From assembly GCA_009781725.1 (NCBI GenBank), contig WQVF01000015.1:1-60015 (forward strand): a stretch of DNA of 60,015 nt, written 5' to 3'. Positions 33,594-42,396 of the stretch are shown here, piece by piece. The translations under genes were made by a program, and so were the position numbers. A model generated the notes under the pieces. That model was not told where the DNA came from, ran no database searches, and saw only the letters and a program-made list of their open reading frames with translations. Numbering within the stretch: the stretch's first letter is position 1; each line of letters starts with the position of its first letter. The DNA comes from Defluviitaleaceae bacterium (GTDB lineage Bacteria > Bacillota > Clostridia > Lachnospirales > WQUN01).

Positions 33594-34645
33594 TGCAGCT
33601 CGCCCCAGGTTTCGAGCTCGCGCTCATGGATGTAGGAAAGGAGAAAGCCATCGTCCCTTTCAAAGGGTTGATCAAAATTCTCAACCCCATGAAAATACTC
33701 ATGTTGCCTTGCATCTATCATAAAACTAACCATTGTCATGGGAAAATCTCCTGTGAGTGTATTAACGATTGAGTAAATCGTTAATCTAGCCAGTCCCGTA
33801 TCGCCTTCAAAGCGATCTACGAAATCAGAACTCAAATCAATGAAAACATGCCACCCATCAATAATCACTCTTTGAATAACCGTTTCCTGAGGAATCGGAA
33901 ACATTGCACCTTCCGGTTGGAATCTGTCAATAAGCAATAATAAGGCATATCTCATACGTTCTTCTTGTCGACGGTCAGCTTCGTCCGTTACGTATGATTC
34001 AATTATCAGACCCGTTCCGGTTTCATCCACAAAATGCAAATAGTTAAAGGACATTCGAAACGTAAGGGCCAACGATAGCAAAGGGTCATTATATACACCT
34101 GGGCTTCCATCATATATTAGCCACGGAACATCAGGAGCTTCCTCATCTTCGGCTATAGATAGGCTACGCATTAAATTGTCGAAAGCATATTCATAATTAT
34201 CCGTGACCAGTATTTTTATATCATCAATATATGGAAATGCCCTTTCAACCAAGGTTTCCATTGTAAGAATAAATGCTGTTTTAAATAATGACTGCTCCAA
34301 TGGAAGCATATTACTAAATACTGATGAAAAAAAAACAAGAAGCATATTGTCTTCAACTATGATTGCTTGTAGCAAATCTGATTTATTAGGTGCCAACTCA
34401 TATGGCCATGTTGCAACAAGATTGCCGGCGCGAGGCCCTATATGCATATAGTCTATAACGGCCTCGACAATCGAATCCCCAACAGGCAAGGGCTGAATCT
34501 CCGCTTCAAGTATCCTTGCAGAGGGGTTAAAATGATATACATATATATCTGTATCGTTGCTGTCACGGCATGATACCAGCATAAACGCAAGAATCCCCAG
34601 TGTTATCATACATAATCCGGCTGCTGAAACAAACCATTTTTTCAA
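33590..34645 (-). CDS. GerMN-domain lipoprotein
   Basis: A 351-residue protein starting with TTG after AGGAGGAG. It has a lipoprotein signal with lipobox LVSC (Cys about 26), then two GerMN-like domains (about 55-150 and 235-325; VEAVIDYMHIGP..NLVATWP and WHVFIDLSSDFVDRF). GerM in Bacillus helps spore assembly and germination; other GerMN lipoproteins pair with sensor kinases. It lies 2 bases after the WalK-type kinase gene and overlaps comEC, so it may be an extracytoplasmic partner of that kinase. Confidence 0.83.
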   Translation of the reverse strand: MKKWFVSAAGLCMITLGILAFMLVSCRDSNDTDIYVYHFNPSARILEAEIQPLPVGDSIVEAVIDYMHIGPRAGNLVATWPYELAPNKSDLLQAIIVEDNMLLVFFSSVFSNMLPLEQSLFKTAFILTMETLVERAFPYIDDIKILVTDNYEYAFDNLMRSLSIAEDEEAPDVPWLIYDGSPGVYNDPLLSLALTFRMSFNYLHFVDETGTGLIIESYVTDEADRRQEERMRYALLLLIDRFQPEGAMFPIPQETVIQRVIIDGWHVFIDLSSDFVDRFEGDTGLARLTIYSIVNTLTGDFPMTMVSFMIDARQHEYFHGVENFDQPFERDDGFLLSYIHERELETWGELQ

Positions 34646-34647
34646 GG

Positions 34648-36054
34648 CTAACTCCTCCTTATGGGTATCCGAACAATGAAAACAGACCCCTCATCTAGCT
34701 TACTGTTAACGCGGATACTCCCTCCATGCAGAACAACTGTTGAATAAGAAATAGAAAGCCCCAGACCTGTGCCCCCAGTTTCTCTATCCCTGGTTTTATC
34801 AACCCGATAGAAACGATTGAATATTCGATCCAGCTCATCTTCTGGGATACCAATCCCTGTATCTTGCACCGTAATAAACACAAACTGATGGTCTGCGTCC
34901 ACCACTACTTTTACAGTTCCACCCTTGGGGGTATATTTTATGCCATTTTCAATAATATTTGAGATTGCAAGAGAGAGTTTTATCTCATCTGCGTCGATTT
35001 GTACAGGGCGTACATTTTCGTATTGCAGCTCAATTTCAAGCTGCTCGGCCAAAGGCGTGAGCCTCTTTAAAATGTCCTCTACCAGTTTATTAATAGACGT
35101 AAGCTGAATATTTAAACCCTGCTCCCGTTGGTCGATTTTTACCAGAGCTAACAAGTCATTATTAATATTAGTCATCCGATCCACTTCGGACACTACATCC
35201 CGCAAGAACTCCCGATATACCTCTTCCGGCAGTTTTTCTTGTAAAAGAATAGCTTCACTAAGCACCTTCATAGATGAAAGAGGAGTCTTAAGCTCATGAG
35301 ATACATTGGATACAAACTCTTCACGAGTTTTCTCTACTTGCTCCAGCTTTTCTGACATTGAGTTAAAAGCCTTCCCCCAAATGGCGTACTCATTGCCGCC
35401 TTTTATAGGAACACGCTGGTTAAGTTGACCCAATGCCATTTTCTGCACAACTTTGAGCATACGCCTTACAGGAGCGATTAGTTGATTGGAAATAACAATG
35501 ATTAGCACAATCATAGCCAAGCCCGCAATCATGCTATACCGGAAAATTCTACTTCGTATCTCTGCCAAGGACGAAAAAATTTCTTCGGCAGAAGATACTA
35601 ATAACACCGCACCAAAACGCTCGCCATCTGCATAGGGCACAGGCACAGCAAAGTACAGCATTTGGGTTTCTCGTCTAAGCCTGAAAATCTCATTGCCTTC
35701 CAGGGCATACAGCACTTCAGGGATTATTAATGTTTGCCCTTCTCGAACACTAACCATTGCAACAATATTGGTGTCTACTATTACTGTGGCACCCTCGTTA
35801 AATACAAGTATTCGCATATCCCAATCATTGCTAAAATCTTCCATGGCAGGGCTGATATCAATAGGTGTATCAGTTAAGCCAGCAATATTTTCAAATCCTC
35901 GCCGTGTAATGTTATTTACTATAACCACGGCACTTTGCAGCATTTCCTCTTCACGTTCATCAAGATAGTGGCTTTCGATATATGCCATAACCGTTACATA
36001 AAAAATAACCAGAGGCAAGATGCTCAAGGCAACATAGCTTATGGCAAGCTTCAA
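34648..36054 (-). CDS. Sensor histidine kinase (WalK/PhoR type)
   Basis: 468 residues from TTG 36054. It has two membrane helices flanking an extracellular sensor of about 140 residues, then HAMP (LIAPVRRMLKVVQKMALG), the phospho-His box FVSNVSHELKTPLSSM, the N box NIIENGIKYTP and G boxes DTGIGIPEDE and GGTGLGLSI. The reading frame is open upstream of the TTG back to the response-regulator stop (VPWYRSLRLKLAISYV) with no ATG, GTG or TTG in that stretch, so the true start is uncertain. It is paired with the regulator just upstream. Confidence 0.92.
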   Translation of the reverse strand: MKLAISYVALSILPLVIFYVTVMAYIESHYLDEREEEMLQSAVVIVNNITRRGFENIAGLTDTPIDISPAMEDFSNDWDMRILVFNEGATVIVDTNIVAMVSVREGQTLIIPEVLYALEGNEIFRLRRETQMLYFAVPVPYADGERFGAVLLVSSAEEIFSSLAEIRSRIFRYSMIAGLAMIVLIIVISNQLIAPVRRMLKVVQKMALGQLNQRVPIKGGNEYAIWGKAFNSMSEKLEQVEKTREEFVSNVSHELKTPLSSMKVLSEAILLQEKLPEEVYREFLRDVVSEVDRMTNINNDLLALVKIDQREQGLNIQLTSINKLVEDILKRLTPLAEQLEIELQYENVRPVQIDADEIKLSLAISNIIENGIKYTPKGGTVKVVVDADHQFVFITVQDTGIGIPEDELDRIFNRFYRVDKTRDRETGGTGLGLSISYSTVVLHGGSIRVNSKLDEGSVFIVRIPIRRS

Positions 36055-36079
36055 GCGGAGGCTTCTATACCACGGGACT

Positions 36080-36766
36080 CTATCTAAAATAGTAACCCAC
36101 TCTCCATTTTGTACAGATATATTTGGGTTCGCTTGGTTCTTCTTCTATTTTTTCTCTTAAACGGCGGACATGTACATCTACAGTGCGTACATCTCCTGCA
36201 TTTTCGCTCCCCCATAATTGGGCAAGGAGCTGCTCTCTGGTATATACCCGGCCTACATTGCTCATAAAGAATTCCAGCAGGTCGTATTCCTTTGCAGTTA
36301 GGTATATTTCCTCCCCCCGAACCATTACCCGCCGAGATTGGGTGTCCAGGGTTATATCACGCTGCGTCAAACTGCTTATATCCGCTGGAGCCGGGCGGCC
36401 CAACAGGCTGCGGCGGAGTATGGCTTTGATACGGGCCTTGAGCTCCAGTATATTAAAAGGTTTGGTAATATAGTCGTCGGCTCCGTATTCAAGGCCCATG
36501 ATTTTGTCCATATCATCGTCCTTGGCGGTGACCATTACTATAGGTACCGGGGAAAATTCCCTTATCTGCTGGCATACAGAGGTACCTTCTATCTTTGGCA
36601 GCATTACGTCCAAAATAATACAGTCATAATCGTTGGCCTTGGCAAGCTCTAGAGCCTCTTCTCCGTCATAGGCAGTATCTACCTGCATTCCGTCCTGCTC
36701 CAAACTGAACTTAATGCCTTTTACTATTAGCTTTTCATCATCTACTACAAGAATTGAATGTGCCAT
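36080..36766 (-). CDS. OmpR/PhoB-family response regulator (WalR-like)
   Basis: A 228-residue protein. The receiver domain has the acidic pair DDEK, the phospho-acceptor Asp in IILDVMLP and the Lys in YITKPF. The C-terminal winged helix has LTAKEYDLLEFFMSN and the recognition segment DVRTVDVHVRRLREKI. AAAGGAG precedes the ATG. It is cotranscribed with the kinase downstream. WalR-like by sequence, but true WalRK usually sits with walH/walJ, which are absent here. Confidence 0.92.
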   Translation of the reverse strand: MAHSILVVDDEKLIVKGIKFSLEQDGMQVDTAYDGEEALELAKANDYDCIILDVMLPKIEGTSVCQQIREFSPVPIVMVTAKDDDMDKIMGLEYGADDYITKPFNILELKARIKAILRRSLLGRPAPADISSLTQRDITLDTQSRRVMVRGEEIYLTAKEYDLLEFFMSNVGRVYTREQLLAQLWGSENAGDVRTVDVHVRRLREKIEEEPSEPKYICTKWRVGYYFR

Positions 36767-36795
36767 ATTATCTCCTTTATTTTTGTCATGAGCGT

Positions 36796-36919
36796 CGGAA
36801 GAAAAACGCTATTGGCCCTATCATCAAAACCGGACACTCCTTGAATCAGCGGCCTTGCTCTAATGTAGGTACTAATATTGACCGGAAGAAAAACGCCTTT
36901 ATCAATATTATCAAAACCG
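36796..36919 (+). repeat. Repeat G, two direct copies
   Basis: Copies at 36796-36833 and 36882-36919 share CGGAAGAAAAACGC at the front and TATCATCAAAACCG (ATTATC in copy 2) at the back, 86 bases apart. A third copy lies at 11275-11313 on the other strand. The stretch separates the WalR-like gene from comEA. Confidence 0.7.
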
Positions 36920-36925
36920 AAATGG

Positions 36926-37612
36926 TCACTCTACCGTCACGCTATTTCTTATATTATCAAATGTTACCTGACCTATCCTGCTCACATTCAACAGCTCTTC
37001 GATATTGTTAAAACCCCCGTTGGCTTCCCGATAATCAATGATATTTTGCGCAATTACCGGGCCTATGCCTTGTAAGGTTTGAAGTTCCGCTAAACTGGCA
37101 AGATTAATATTAATCCGGCCGTCGGTCTGGCTTGCTTGTTGGCCTTGCCCGCCTTGCTGCCCCTGTCCTCCGGGATAATTTGCTACTATTGGTTCTTGGA
37201 CTTCTTCCCCTACAGCGGGGATACGGATTTGCATTGCATCCTGCACAAAGGCCGACAGATTGATTTGCCCTTGATTGGCATCCTCGGAATATCCCCCAGC
37301 CAATTGCAGCACATAATTCACTCTGGACCCGTATGGAACTTCGAACACACCTGGATAACGCACCGCTCCCACAATATGGACCATTACCATTACAGGCTCA
37401 TCGGGTTCAGGTTCCGTAGTAGGTATCGGCTCCGATGTAGGTTGATAGTCAGGTTCCGGTTCCTGGGCCTGTACTTCTGCCAGAGGAACCACGGGCTGCC
37501 CTGCATCAACAACCCCAGTTGGGCGGTTATTGTTCATTAGAAACAGGCCCCCCAAGGCAAGCACACATATAACTGCTAAAAAGATATACGCATATTTTTT
37601 CATAAACTCCAC
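36926..37612 (-). CDS. comEA: ComEA-like DNA-binding protein
   Basis: A 228-residue protein anchored by one N-terminal helix (YAYIFLAVICVLALGGLFL). It has a Pro/Glu linker, a SLBB domain (VHIVGAVRYPGVFEVPYGS), a Gln/Gly-rich linker and the helix-hairpin-helix pair (INLASLAELQTLQGIGPVIA, NNIEELLNVSRIG) that binds incoming DNA. The start is GTG 37612 with AGGTGATATAGA; an ATG lies three codons on. It is separated from comEC by five other features rather than adjacent to it as in Bacillus. Confidence 0.92.
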   Translation of the reverse strand: MEFMKKYAYIFLAVICVLALGGLFLMNNNRPTGVVDAGQPVVPLAEVQAQEPEPDYQPTSEPIPTTEPEPDEPVMVMVHIVGAVRYPGVFEVPYGSRVNYVLQLAGGYSEDANQGQINLSAFVQDAMQIRIPAVGEEVQEPIVANYPGGQGQQGGQGQQASQTDGRININLASLAELQTLQGIGPVIAQNIIDYREANGGFNNIEELLNVSRIGQVTFDNIRNSVTVE

Positions 37613-37659
37613 TCTATATCACCTCACGTCGACAACTATATTATCGGAAAGGATCTACG

Positions 37660-39291
37660 ATGAAAAAGTTATTATCCTTTGTATTGGCCCTATGCATGGT
37701 TATTTTCCCTATAATTTCAGTCATTGCATATGAAGAGGACTCCGAGCACACAAACCAATATTACTATGATTATGATTACGATTATAATTACGACGATGAT
37801 TCCCATTACTATTTCGAGCCCGAGGATTTTGGGCATTTTGCCACAGCCACAATAGAAGAACTACAAGCTTACTACGGTGAAGAATATTATGAGGAATCTA
37901 TCCCTGAGGAAATCCCTTGCTTTGACCCGCCTCTCCCACCGGCCCCTGTCCCTCCACCCAGATATAACTCATCTGCCGTGGTAGTAATGGATGCTGACAC
38001 TGGTTTGGTTTTATACGGCAATGAACATCACACTCAGATGTATCCTGCTAGTATTACCAAAATCATGACAGCCCTTATTGTGATAGAGCATGTCCAGGAT
38101 TTAAACGAGCGCATCGAGTTTTCTCATAATGCCATATGGTCCATTCCTCGCAGTTCCAGCCATATTGCAATGGATGAAGGGGAAACCCTTACTGTTTACC
38201 AAGCACTGTTCGGTCTGATGCTATCCTCTGCAAATGAAGTATCCATTGCCTTGGCGGAGCATGTATCAGGTTCTGTTGAGGCATTTGCCGAAAAAATGAA
38301 CCAGCGAGCCACTGACCTAGGAGCAAAAAACACTTATTTTGTAAACCCTAGCGGCCTACCGGACGAGGGGCATGTAACCACAGCTTATGATATGGCTCTA
38401 ATCATGCGGGAAGCCGTTCGGCACCCCCTCTTTGTGGATATTATGAGCACTCGCCGTTTTGATATCCCACCTACAGAGCGGCAAGACTCTATCCGTTCCC
38501 TCCTTAACACTAACCGGCTTATACATCCCGGATCATACTTCAATGAGTGGGTTATCGGAGGCAAGACCGGCTTCACCAATTTGGCAAGGCATACCTTGGT
38601 AACCTATGCCGAGCATGAAGGCCGCCGACTGATAATCAGTACTCTTGATGCGGAAGCCGGGCATAATTTCAGGGATACTCTAGCTCTTATGTCCTTTGGG
38701 TTTTCCATGCCCTTTGAAGAACGGCGGGTTTTTGAAGCCGCTTCCTATATTCGTATGGTGCCCGTTTATCAAGATATTAACGGTTCGCCCCTAAATATGG
38801 GGCATGTGGCCCTGCGGGCCCAGGAGGATTTATTCTTTATGCTACCGGCGGACTTTGATGTCCGGGATTTGCGTTATGACCTAACCATTCCGGAACGGGT
38901 CGCTCCTCCTGTACAGGCTGGGGATGTATTGGGGCGAGTGGTTGTGTATGTCCAAAATATCCGAGCCGGAGAGGTAGAGCTTACAGCCCAAAATATGGTG
39001 CTTGCCCTTCCCGGCACCGAAGTCGACGAAGACCCCTGGGCCGGTGGAGGAGAACAACTCGGCCTCACATCCCCTGTATACCCTTCCACCGGGTATTACC
39101 CTAGCCTGACAGTATATCCTACTAACCTATGGACTAATGAATATTTTCAAGCACTCATTCTGCCAGTCACAATTTTTGTTGCTATGCTTGCAATATCTTT
39201 AATTGCAGTTTTAACCAGTCGCAAACGCCGAAAGCGTAAAGTTCTATTGAATAGATTTGTGAAATACTACGGGAATTATAAGTATAGATAA
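37660..39291 (+). CDS. D-alanyl-D-alanine carboxypeptidase with Tyr/Asp-rich N-terminus
   Basis: A 543-residue S11-type enzyme. A signal peptide (MKKLLSFVLALCMVIF) is followed by an unusual 60-residue stretch very rich in Tyr, Asp and Glu, then a Pro-rich linker. Catalytic motifs are SITK (YPASITKIMTAL), SAN (LSSANEVS) and KTG (GGKTGFTNLARH). A C-terminal membrane helix (ALILPVTIFVAMLAISLIAV) and a Lys/Arg tail follow. It trims peptidoglycan stems outside the membrane. It is the second such enzyme in this window (see 17402). AAAGGATC precedes the ATG. Confidence 0.92.
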   Translation: MKKLLSFVLALCMVIFPIISVIAYEEDSEHTNQYYYDYDYDYNYDDDSHYYFEPEDFGHFATATIEELQAYYGEEYYEESIPEEIPCFDPPLPPAPVPPPRYNSSAVVVMDADTGLVLYGNEHHTQMYPASITKIMTALIVIEHVQDLNERIEFSHNAIWSIPRSSSHIAMDEGETLTVYQALFGLMLSSANEVSIALAEHVSGSVEAFAEKMNQRATDLGAKNTYFVNPSGLPDEGHVTTAYDMALIMREAVRHPLFVDIMSTRRFDIPPTERQDSIRSLLNTNRLIHPGSYFNEWVIGGKTGFTNLARHTLVTYAEHEGRRLIISTLDAEAGHNFRDTLALMSFGFSMPFEERRVFEAASYIRMVPVYQDINGSPLNMGHVALRAQEDLFFMLPADFDVRDLRYDLTIPERVAPPVQAGDVLGRVVVYVQNIRAGEVELTAQNMVLALPGTEVDEDPWAGGGEQLGLTSPVYPSTGYYPSLTVYPTNLWTNEYFQALILPVTIFVAMLAISLIAVLTSRKRRKRKVLLNRFVKYYGNYKYR

Positions 39292-39300
39292 GTCATGTAT

Positions 39301-39350
39301 AGCGATTTCAGCTGAGAGTGATGGTTTTTGTCACTCTCAGTTGAAACGCT
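39301..39350 (+). terminator. Strong hairpin after the carboxypeptidase gene
   Basis: A 19-20 base stem (AGCGATTTCAGCTGAGAGTG with its complement TCACTCTCAGTTGAAACGCT) encloses a short TGGTTTTTG loop. It begins 10 bases after the stop. There is no T-run, so it may protect the mRNA 3' end rather than terminate; a true terminator follows at 39421. Confidence 0.6.
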
Positions 39351-39361
39351 TTCTGAAACCA

Positions 39362-39401
39362 TAGTAATTTCAATCCAGCCTTTTTGGGTTGAAATTACTA
39401 T
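39362..39401. repeat. Hairpin repeat E, copy 1
   Basis: AGTAATTTCAATCCAGCC pairs with GGGTTGAAATTACT around TTTTT. A related copy is at 41724-41764. Confidence 0.75.
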
Positions 39402-39420
39402 ATATTATAGCACTAAAGAA

Positions 39421-39455
39421 AAAGGGCGGTTGGTGTTATACCAATAGCCCTTTTT
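39421..39455 (+). terminator. Terminator before moxR
   Basis: AAAGGGC and GCCCTTTTT form the outer stem and TTGGT/ACCAA an inner stem, followed by a T-run. It ends the carboxypeptidase transcript. Confidence 0.8.
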
Positions 39456-39568
39456 GAATTTACGTTCTATTCGATATGGGATATTTTTCATGAAAACCGC
39501 TGAGAATTTGACTTTAGTACTAGCTGGTGTTACTTTTTGGCAAAATAATCACAAATGGGGGAAGGCCA

Positions 39569-40513
39569 ATGACAATCTCTCAGGTACAGGAAAAATTACG
39601 CCAGGTTCGCGCTGCAATGGAGCAAGTAATGGTGGGAAAGTCCGCCCAAATTGAGCTGGTGCTTGTGGCTCTTGCTGCGGGAGGGCATGTATTATTAGAA
39701 GATGTACCCGGCACCGGCAAGACAACCCTCGCCAAAACTTTAGCTGCCGCCATTTCCGGTACATTCAAGCGCATTCAGTTTACCCCGGATTTACTGCCCA
39801 CAGACCTTACCGGCCTTAATGTGTACAATCCTAAAACCAGGGATTTTGCCTTCCGCAAGGGAGGGCTGTTCACGCATATTCTACTGGCAGACGAGATAAA
39901 CAGAGCCACACCCAGAACCCAATCTGGCTTGCTGGAATGTATGGAGGAGCGGCAAATTTCCATTGACGGAGAAACATATCCCCTTCCCCCACCCTACTTT
40001 GTAATCGCCACACAAAATCCCGTGGAAACCCAAGGCACTTTCCCTCTGCCTGAAGCCCAGTTGGATCGTTTTCTTATGCAAATATGCATCGGATACCCCA
40101 ACCGGGAGGGCGAAACGGATATAATCCAGCGATTTTTAGGGAATAACCCTCTTGCAGGCCTAACCCCGGTAAGCACAACGGAGGATTGGGTAGCAATCCA
40201 AGAAGCGGTGAGTACCGTCAAGGTCCATCCTGACTTATGCGGCTATATTGCGGATCTTGCTGCCTTCACCCGGAACCATGATGCTGCCGCTCTTGGGATA
40301 AGCCCACGAGGCACCTTGGCCCTTGCAAGAACAGCTCAGGGCTATGCAGCAATGCAGGGCCGGGACTTTGCCAGGCCAGAGGATATTAAGTACTTAGCAC
40401 CATTCGTATGGCCTCACCGTCTACTGCTTAGGGGACGCAGCACCACTAAACTGCAAATCATAAACGAGGCACTGGCCAAGGTCCCCGTCCCAACAGAGGA
40501 TATGTTTAAGTGA
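39569..40513 (+). CDS. MoxR-family AAA+ ATPase
   Basis: About 314 residues from the ATG at 39569 (GGGGAAGGCCA site); the in-frame start at 39527 lacks a site. It has Walker A EDVPGTGKTTLAKTLA, Walker B ILLADEINRATPRTQS, sensor 1 FVIATQNPVETQGT and the lid domain. MoxR ATPases act as chaperones that assemble or activate partner proteins, usually with a DUF58 protein. It overlaps the DUF58 gene by 4 bases. Confidence 0.95.
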   Translation: MTISQVQEKLRQVRAAMEQVMVGKSAQIELVLVALAAGGHVLLEDVPGTGKTTLAKTLAAAISGTFKRIQFTPDLLPTDLTGLNVYNPKTRDFAFRKGGLFTHILLADEINRATPRTQSGLLECMEERQISIDGETYPLPPPYFVIATQNPVETQGTFPLPEAQLDRFLMQICIGYPNREGETDIIQRFLGNNPLAGLTPVSTTEDWVAIQEAVSTVKVHPDLCGYIADLAAFTRNHDAAALGISPRGTLALARTAQGYAAMQGRDFARPEDIKYLAPFVWPHRLLLRGRSTTKLQIINEALAKVPVPTEDMFK

Positions 40514-41727
40514 CGGCGATAGGGGTTTTTATTGCGGTTATTTTGGCTTTTTTCATTATCAGACTAGTGTATCGCCAGTCGGGCCTAAATAATCTGGATG
40601 TGAAACTGTCCTTTTCCGCTACCCGGGCCACGGAAGGGGCACAACTGGTACTTACTACTGTGCTCACCAATGAAAAATGGCTGCCCTTGCCTTGGGTTGC
40701 AGTCAAATTGCGGGTTTCTAGGCATTTGATTTTTGCTGATATGGAAAACGCACAAATCTCGGACAACTATTACCGCAATGACTTATACAATATATTAATG
40801 CGCCAGCGGATAACTAGGCGTCTTAGTTTTACCTGCTCCAGGCGGGGGTATTATTCCATTCCTACAGTAGATCTTGCGGCTTGGGATATTTTAATGGAAA
40901 CAAAAAATGCAGCAATGATTGAATGCGGTGCGCATTTGACGGTTTATCCAGGAACCTTGCCCATGAATGAGGTAGATGACATTTGTGTGGAGATATATGG
41001 CCAATTACGGGCTCGGAATGTAATACATCCGGACCCTTTTTCATTTCGTGGGATTCGGGAATATTCACCACATGACCCACTCAAGGCTGTGAATTTCAAA
41101 GCGTCTGCCAAGGCTCAGGAGCTGATGGTTAATCTCTGGGAATATGTTAATGCCCGGCAGGTGATTCTTTTTTTCAATTTGCAGCGTTTCAGTGTTTGGC
41201 ACAATGAAGTGCTGGATGAATACAGCATTAAACTGGTTGCAAGCCTTGGAGAAAGGCTGACCCGAGAGAATGTACCCCTACGGTTTATAACAAACGGACA
41301 TAGCGTAAACGCAAACCCTGTACCTGAACTATCACCAATGGATGACGAAGCATCCCTGGCCACCCGATTGCAAAATGAAGTCAAGGCATCTCCAAGGCCA
41401 AAAAACCTTTATACCGAAATCCCGGAAGGCATTGGAATCCTTCAACAGGAGCGAATGCTAGAAACTCTGGCTTTGCTGGATGTGGAGCAAACAGAGGTAA
41501 CCCCGCTTTGCGATATCCTACAAAAAACCGCCGAAAAATACAAAACCGAGCCGGAATATTGGATTATATCCACATATCACGGCCCGGAATTAGAAGAAGT
41601 CTACAGAAATCTGATGGAGCAAGGTGCTCGTACTGTATGGGTACTCCCCTACTCTGTGGGATTACGGACAGGGGAGGATGATATAACTCTCTCACCGGAA
41701 GTTCGGGAGAAGGTTATCCTGATATAG
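40510..41727 (+). CDS. DUF58 family membrane-anchored protein
   Basis: A 405-residue protein starting with GTG in a 4-base overlap with moxR. It has one N-terminal helix (AIGVFIAVILAFFIIRLVY), a beta domain, then the DUF58 signature DPFSFRGIREYSPHDPLKAVNFKASA (first 20 residues are the most conserved) and a VWA-like end. MoxR/DUF58 pairs often have a third gene for a transglutaminase-like protein, which is not present downstream. The role is unknown but thought to concern the cell envelope. Confidence 0.9.
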   Translation: MTAIGVFIAVILAFFIIRLVYRQSGLNNLDVKLSFSATRATEGAQLVLTTVLTNEKWLPLPWVAVKLRVSRHLIFADMENAQISDNYYRNDLYNILMRQRITRRLSFTCSRRGYYSIPTVDLAAWDILMETKNAAMIECGAHLTVYPGTLPMNEVDDICVEIYGQLRARNVIHPDPFSFRGIREYSPHDPLKAVNFKASAKAQELMVNLWEYVNARQVILFFNLQRFSVWHNEVLDEYSIKLVASLGERLTRENVPLRFITNGHSVNANPVPELSPMDDEASLATRLQNEVKASPRPKNLYTEIPEGIGILQQERMLETLALLDVEQTEVTPLCDILQKTAEKYKTEPEYWIISTYHGPELEEVYRNLMEQGARTVWVLPYSVGLRTGEDDITLSPEVREKVILI

Positions 41728-41764
41728 TGATTTCAATCCCGCATTTTGGGTTGAACTTACTATA
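41724..41764. repeat. Hairpin repeat E, copy 2
   Basis: ATAGTGATTTCAATCCCGC and GGGTTGAACTTACTATA form the arms. It overlaps the DUF58 stop codon and lies between convergent genes, so it could serve both as a 3'-end structure. Confidence 0.7.
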
Positions 41765-41769
41765 TAGGT

Positions 41770-42285
41770 CTACGCCTTTGCCGGTGATGGATACTCAACA
41801 CCATGGGTATCCACTGTAACCCGCAGCATCTTTTGCGGGGCATTGGGCTTATCAGAACGATTACGCGGAGTGTTTACAATTTTGTCTACGACATCCAGCC
41901 CTTGGGTCACTTGGCCAAAGGCCGCATACTGTCCATCCAAGCTAGGGTAAGCCTGATGCATTATAAAAAACTGGCTGCCTGCCGAGTTTGGAGCTGTTGA
42001 ACGCGCCATGGACAGCACCCCTGGTTCATGCTTTAGATTGTTTGCAAATCCGTTGCCGCTGAATTCCCCTTTGATGGCGTATCCTGGGCCGCCCATTCCC
42101 TCACCTGAGGGGCAACCACCCTGTATCATAAATCCCGGTATTACCCGGTGGAAAATAAGACCGTCATAATAACCGGCTTTTGCCAATGCCACAAAATTAT
42201 TCACTGTATTTGGTGCTATTTTGGGATAAAGCTCCGCTTTGATAATGCTGCCGTCTTCCATTTCGATTGTAATTGTTGGGTTCAT
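41770..42285 (-). CDS. Cyclophilin-type peptidyl-prolyl isomerase
   Basis: A 171-residue cytosolic cyclophilin with the catalytic Arg in IFHRVIPGFMIQGG, SMARSTAPNSAGSQFFI and FGQVTQGLDVVD. It speeds cis/trans turning of Pro bonds. No signal peptide. TAGGAGG precedes the ATG. It is the last gene of a minus-strand run that starts with the PLP enzymes, although a palindromic repeat lies between it and ... the ThuA gene lies downstream-to-upstream at 42397. Confidence 0.95.
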   Translation of the reverse strand: MNPTITIEMEDGSIIKAELYPKIAPNTVNNFVALAKAGYYDGLIFHRVIPGFMIQGGCPSGEGMGGPGYAIKGEFSGNGFANNLKHEPGVLSMARSTAPNSAGSQFFIMHQAYPSLDGQYAAFGQVTQGLDVVDKIVNTPRNRSDKPNAPQKMLRVTVDTHGVEYPSPAKA

Positions 42286-42312
42286 TTTTGCCTCCTATAA
42301 AATCATTTGTTC

Positions 42313-42386
42313 GTCACCCCGGGCTTGACCCGGGTCCCCTCTGCGTTGCTAATCCAGGGAAATCCCGCATCAAGCCCGGGATGACG
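42313..42386. repeat. Palindromic repeat A, full copy (intergenic)
   Basis: GTCACCCCGGGCTTGACCC begins one arm, and ATCAAGCCCGGGATGACG is the other. The spacer is longer and different from that in priA. It sits in the 111-base gap between the ThuA-like and cyclophilin genes. Confidence 0.85.
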
Positions 42387-42396
42387 GAAAAGCAAT

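Noticed and set aside
36796..36919. CRISPR array
   Set aside because: Only two direct units with unequal matches, no equal spacers and no cas genes nearby.
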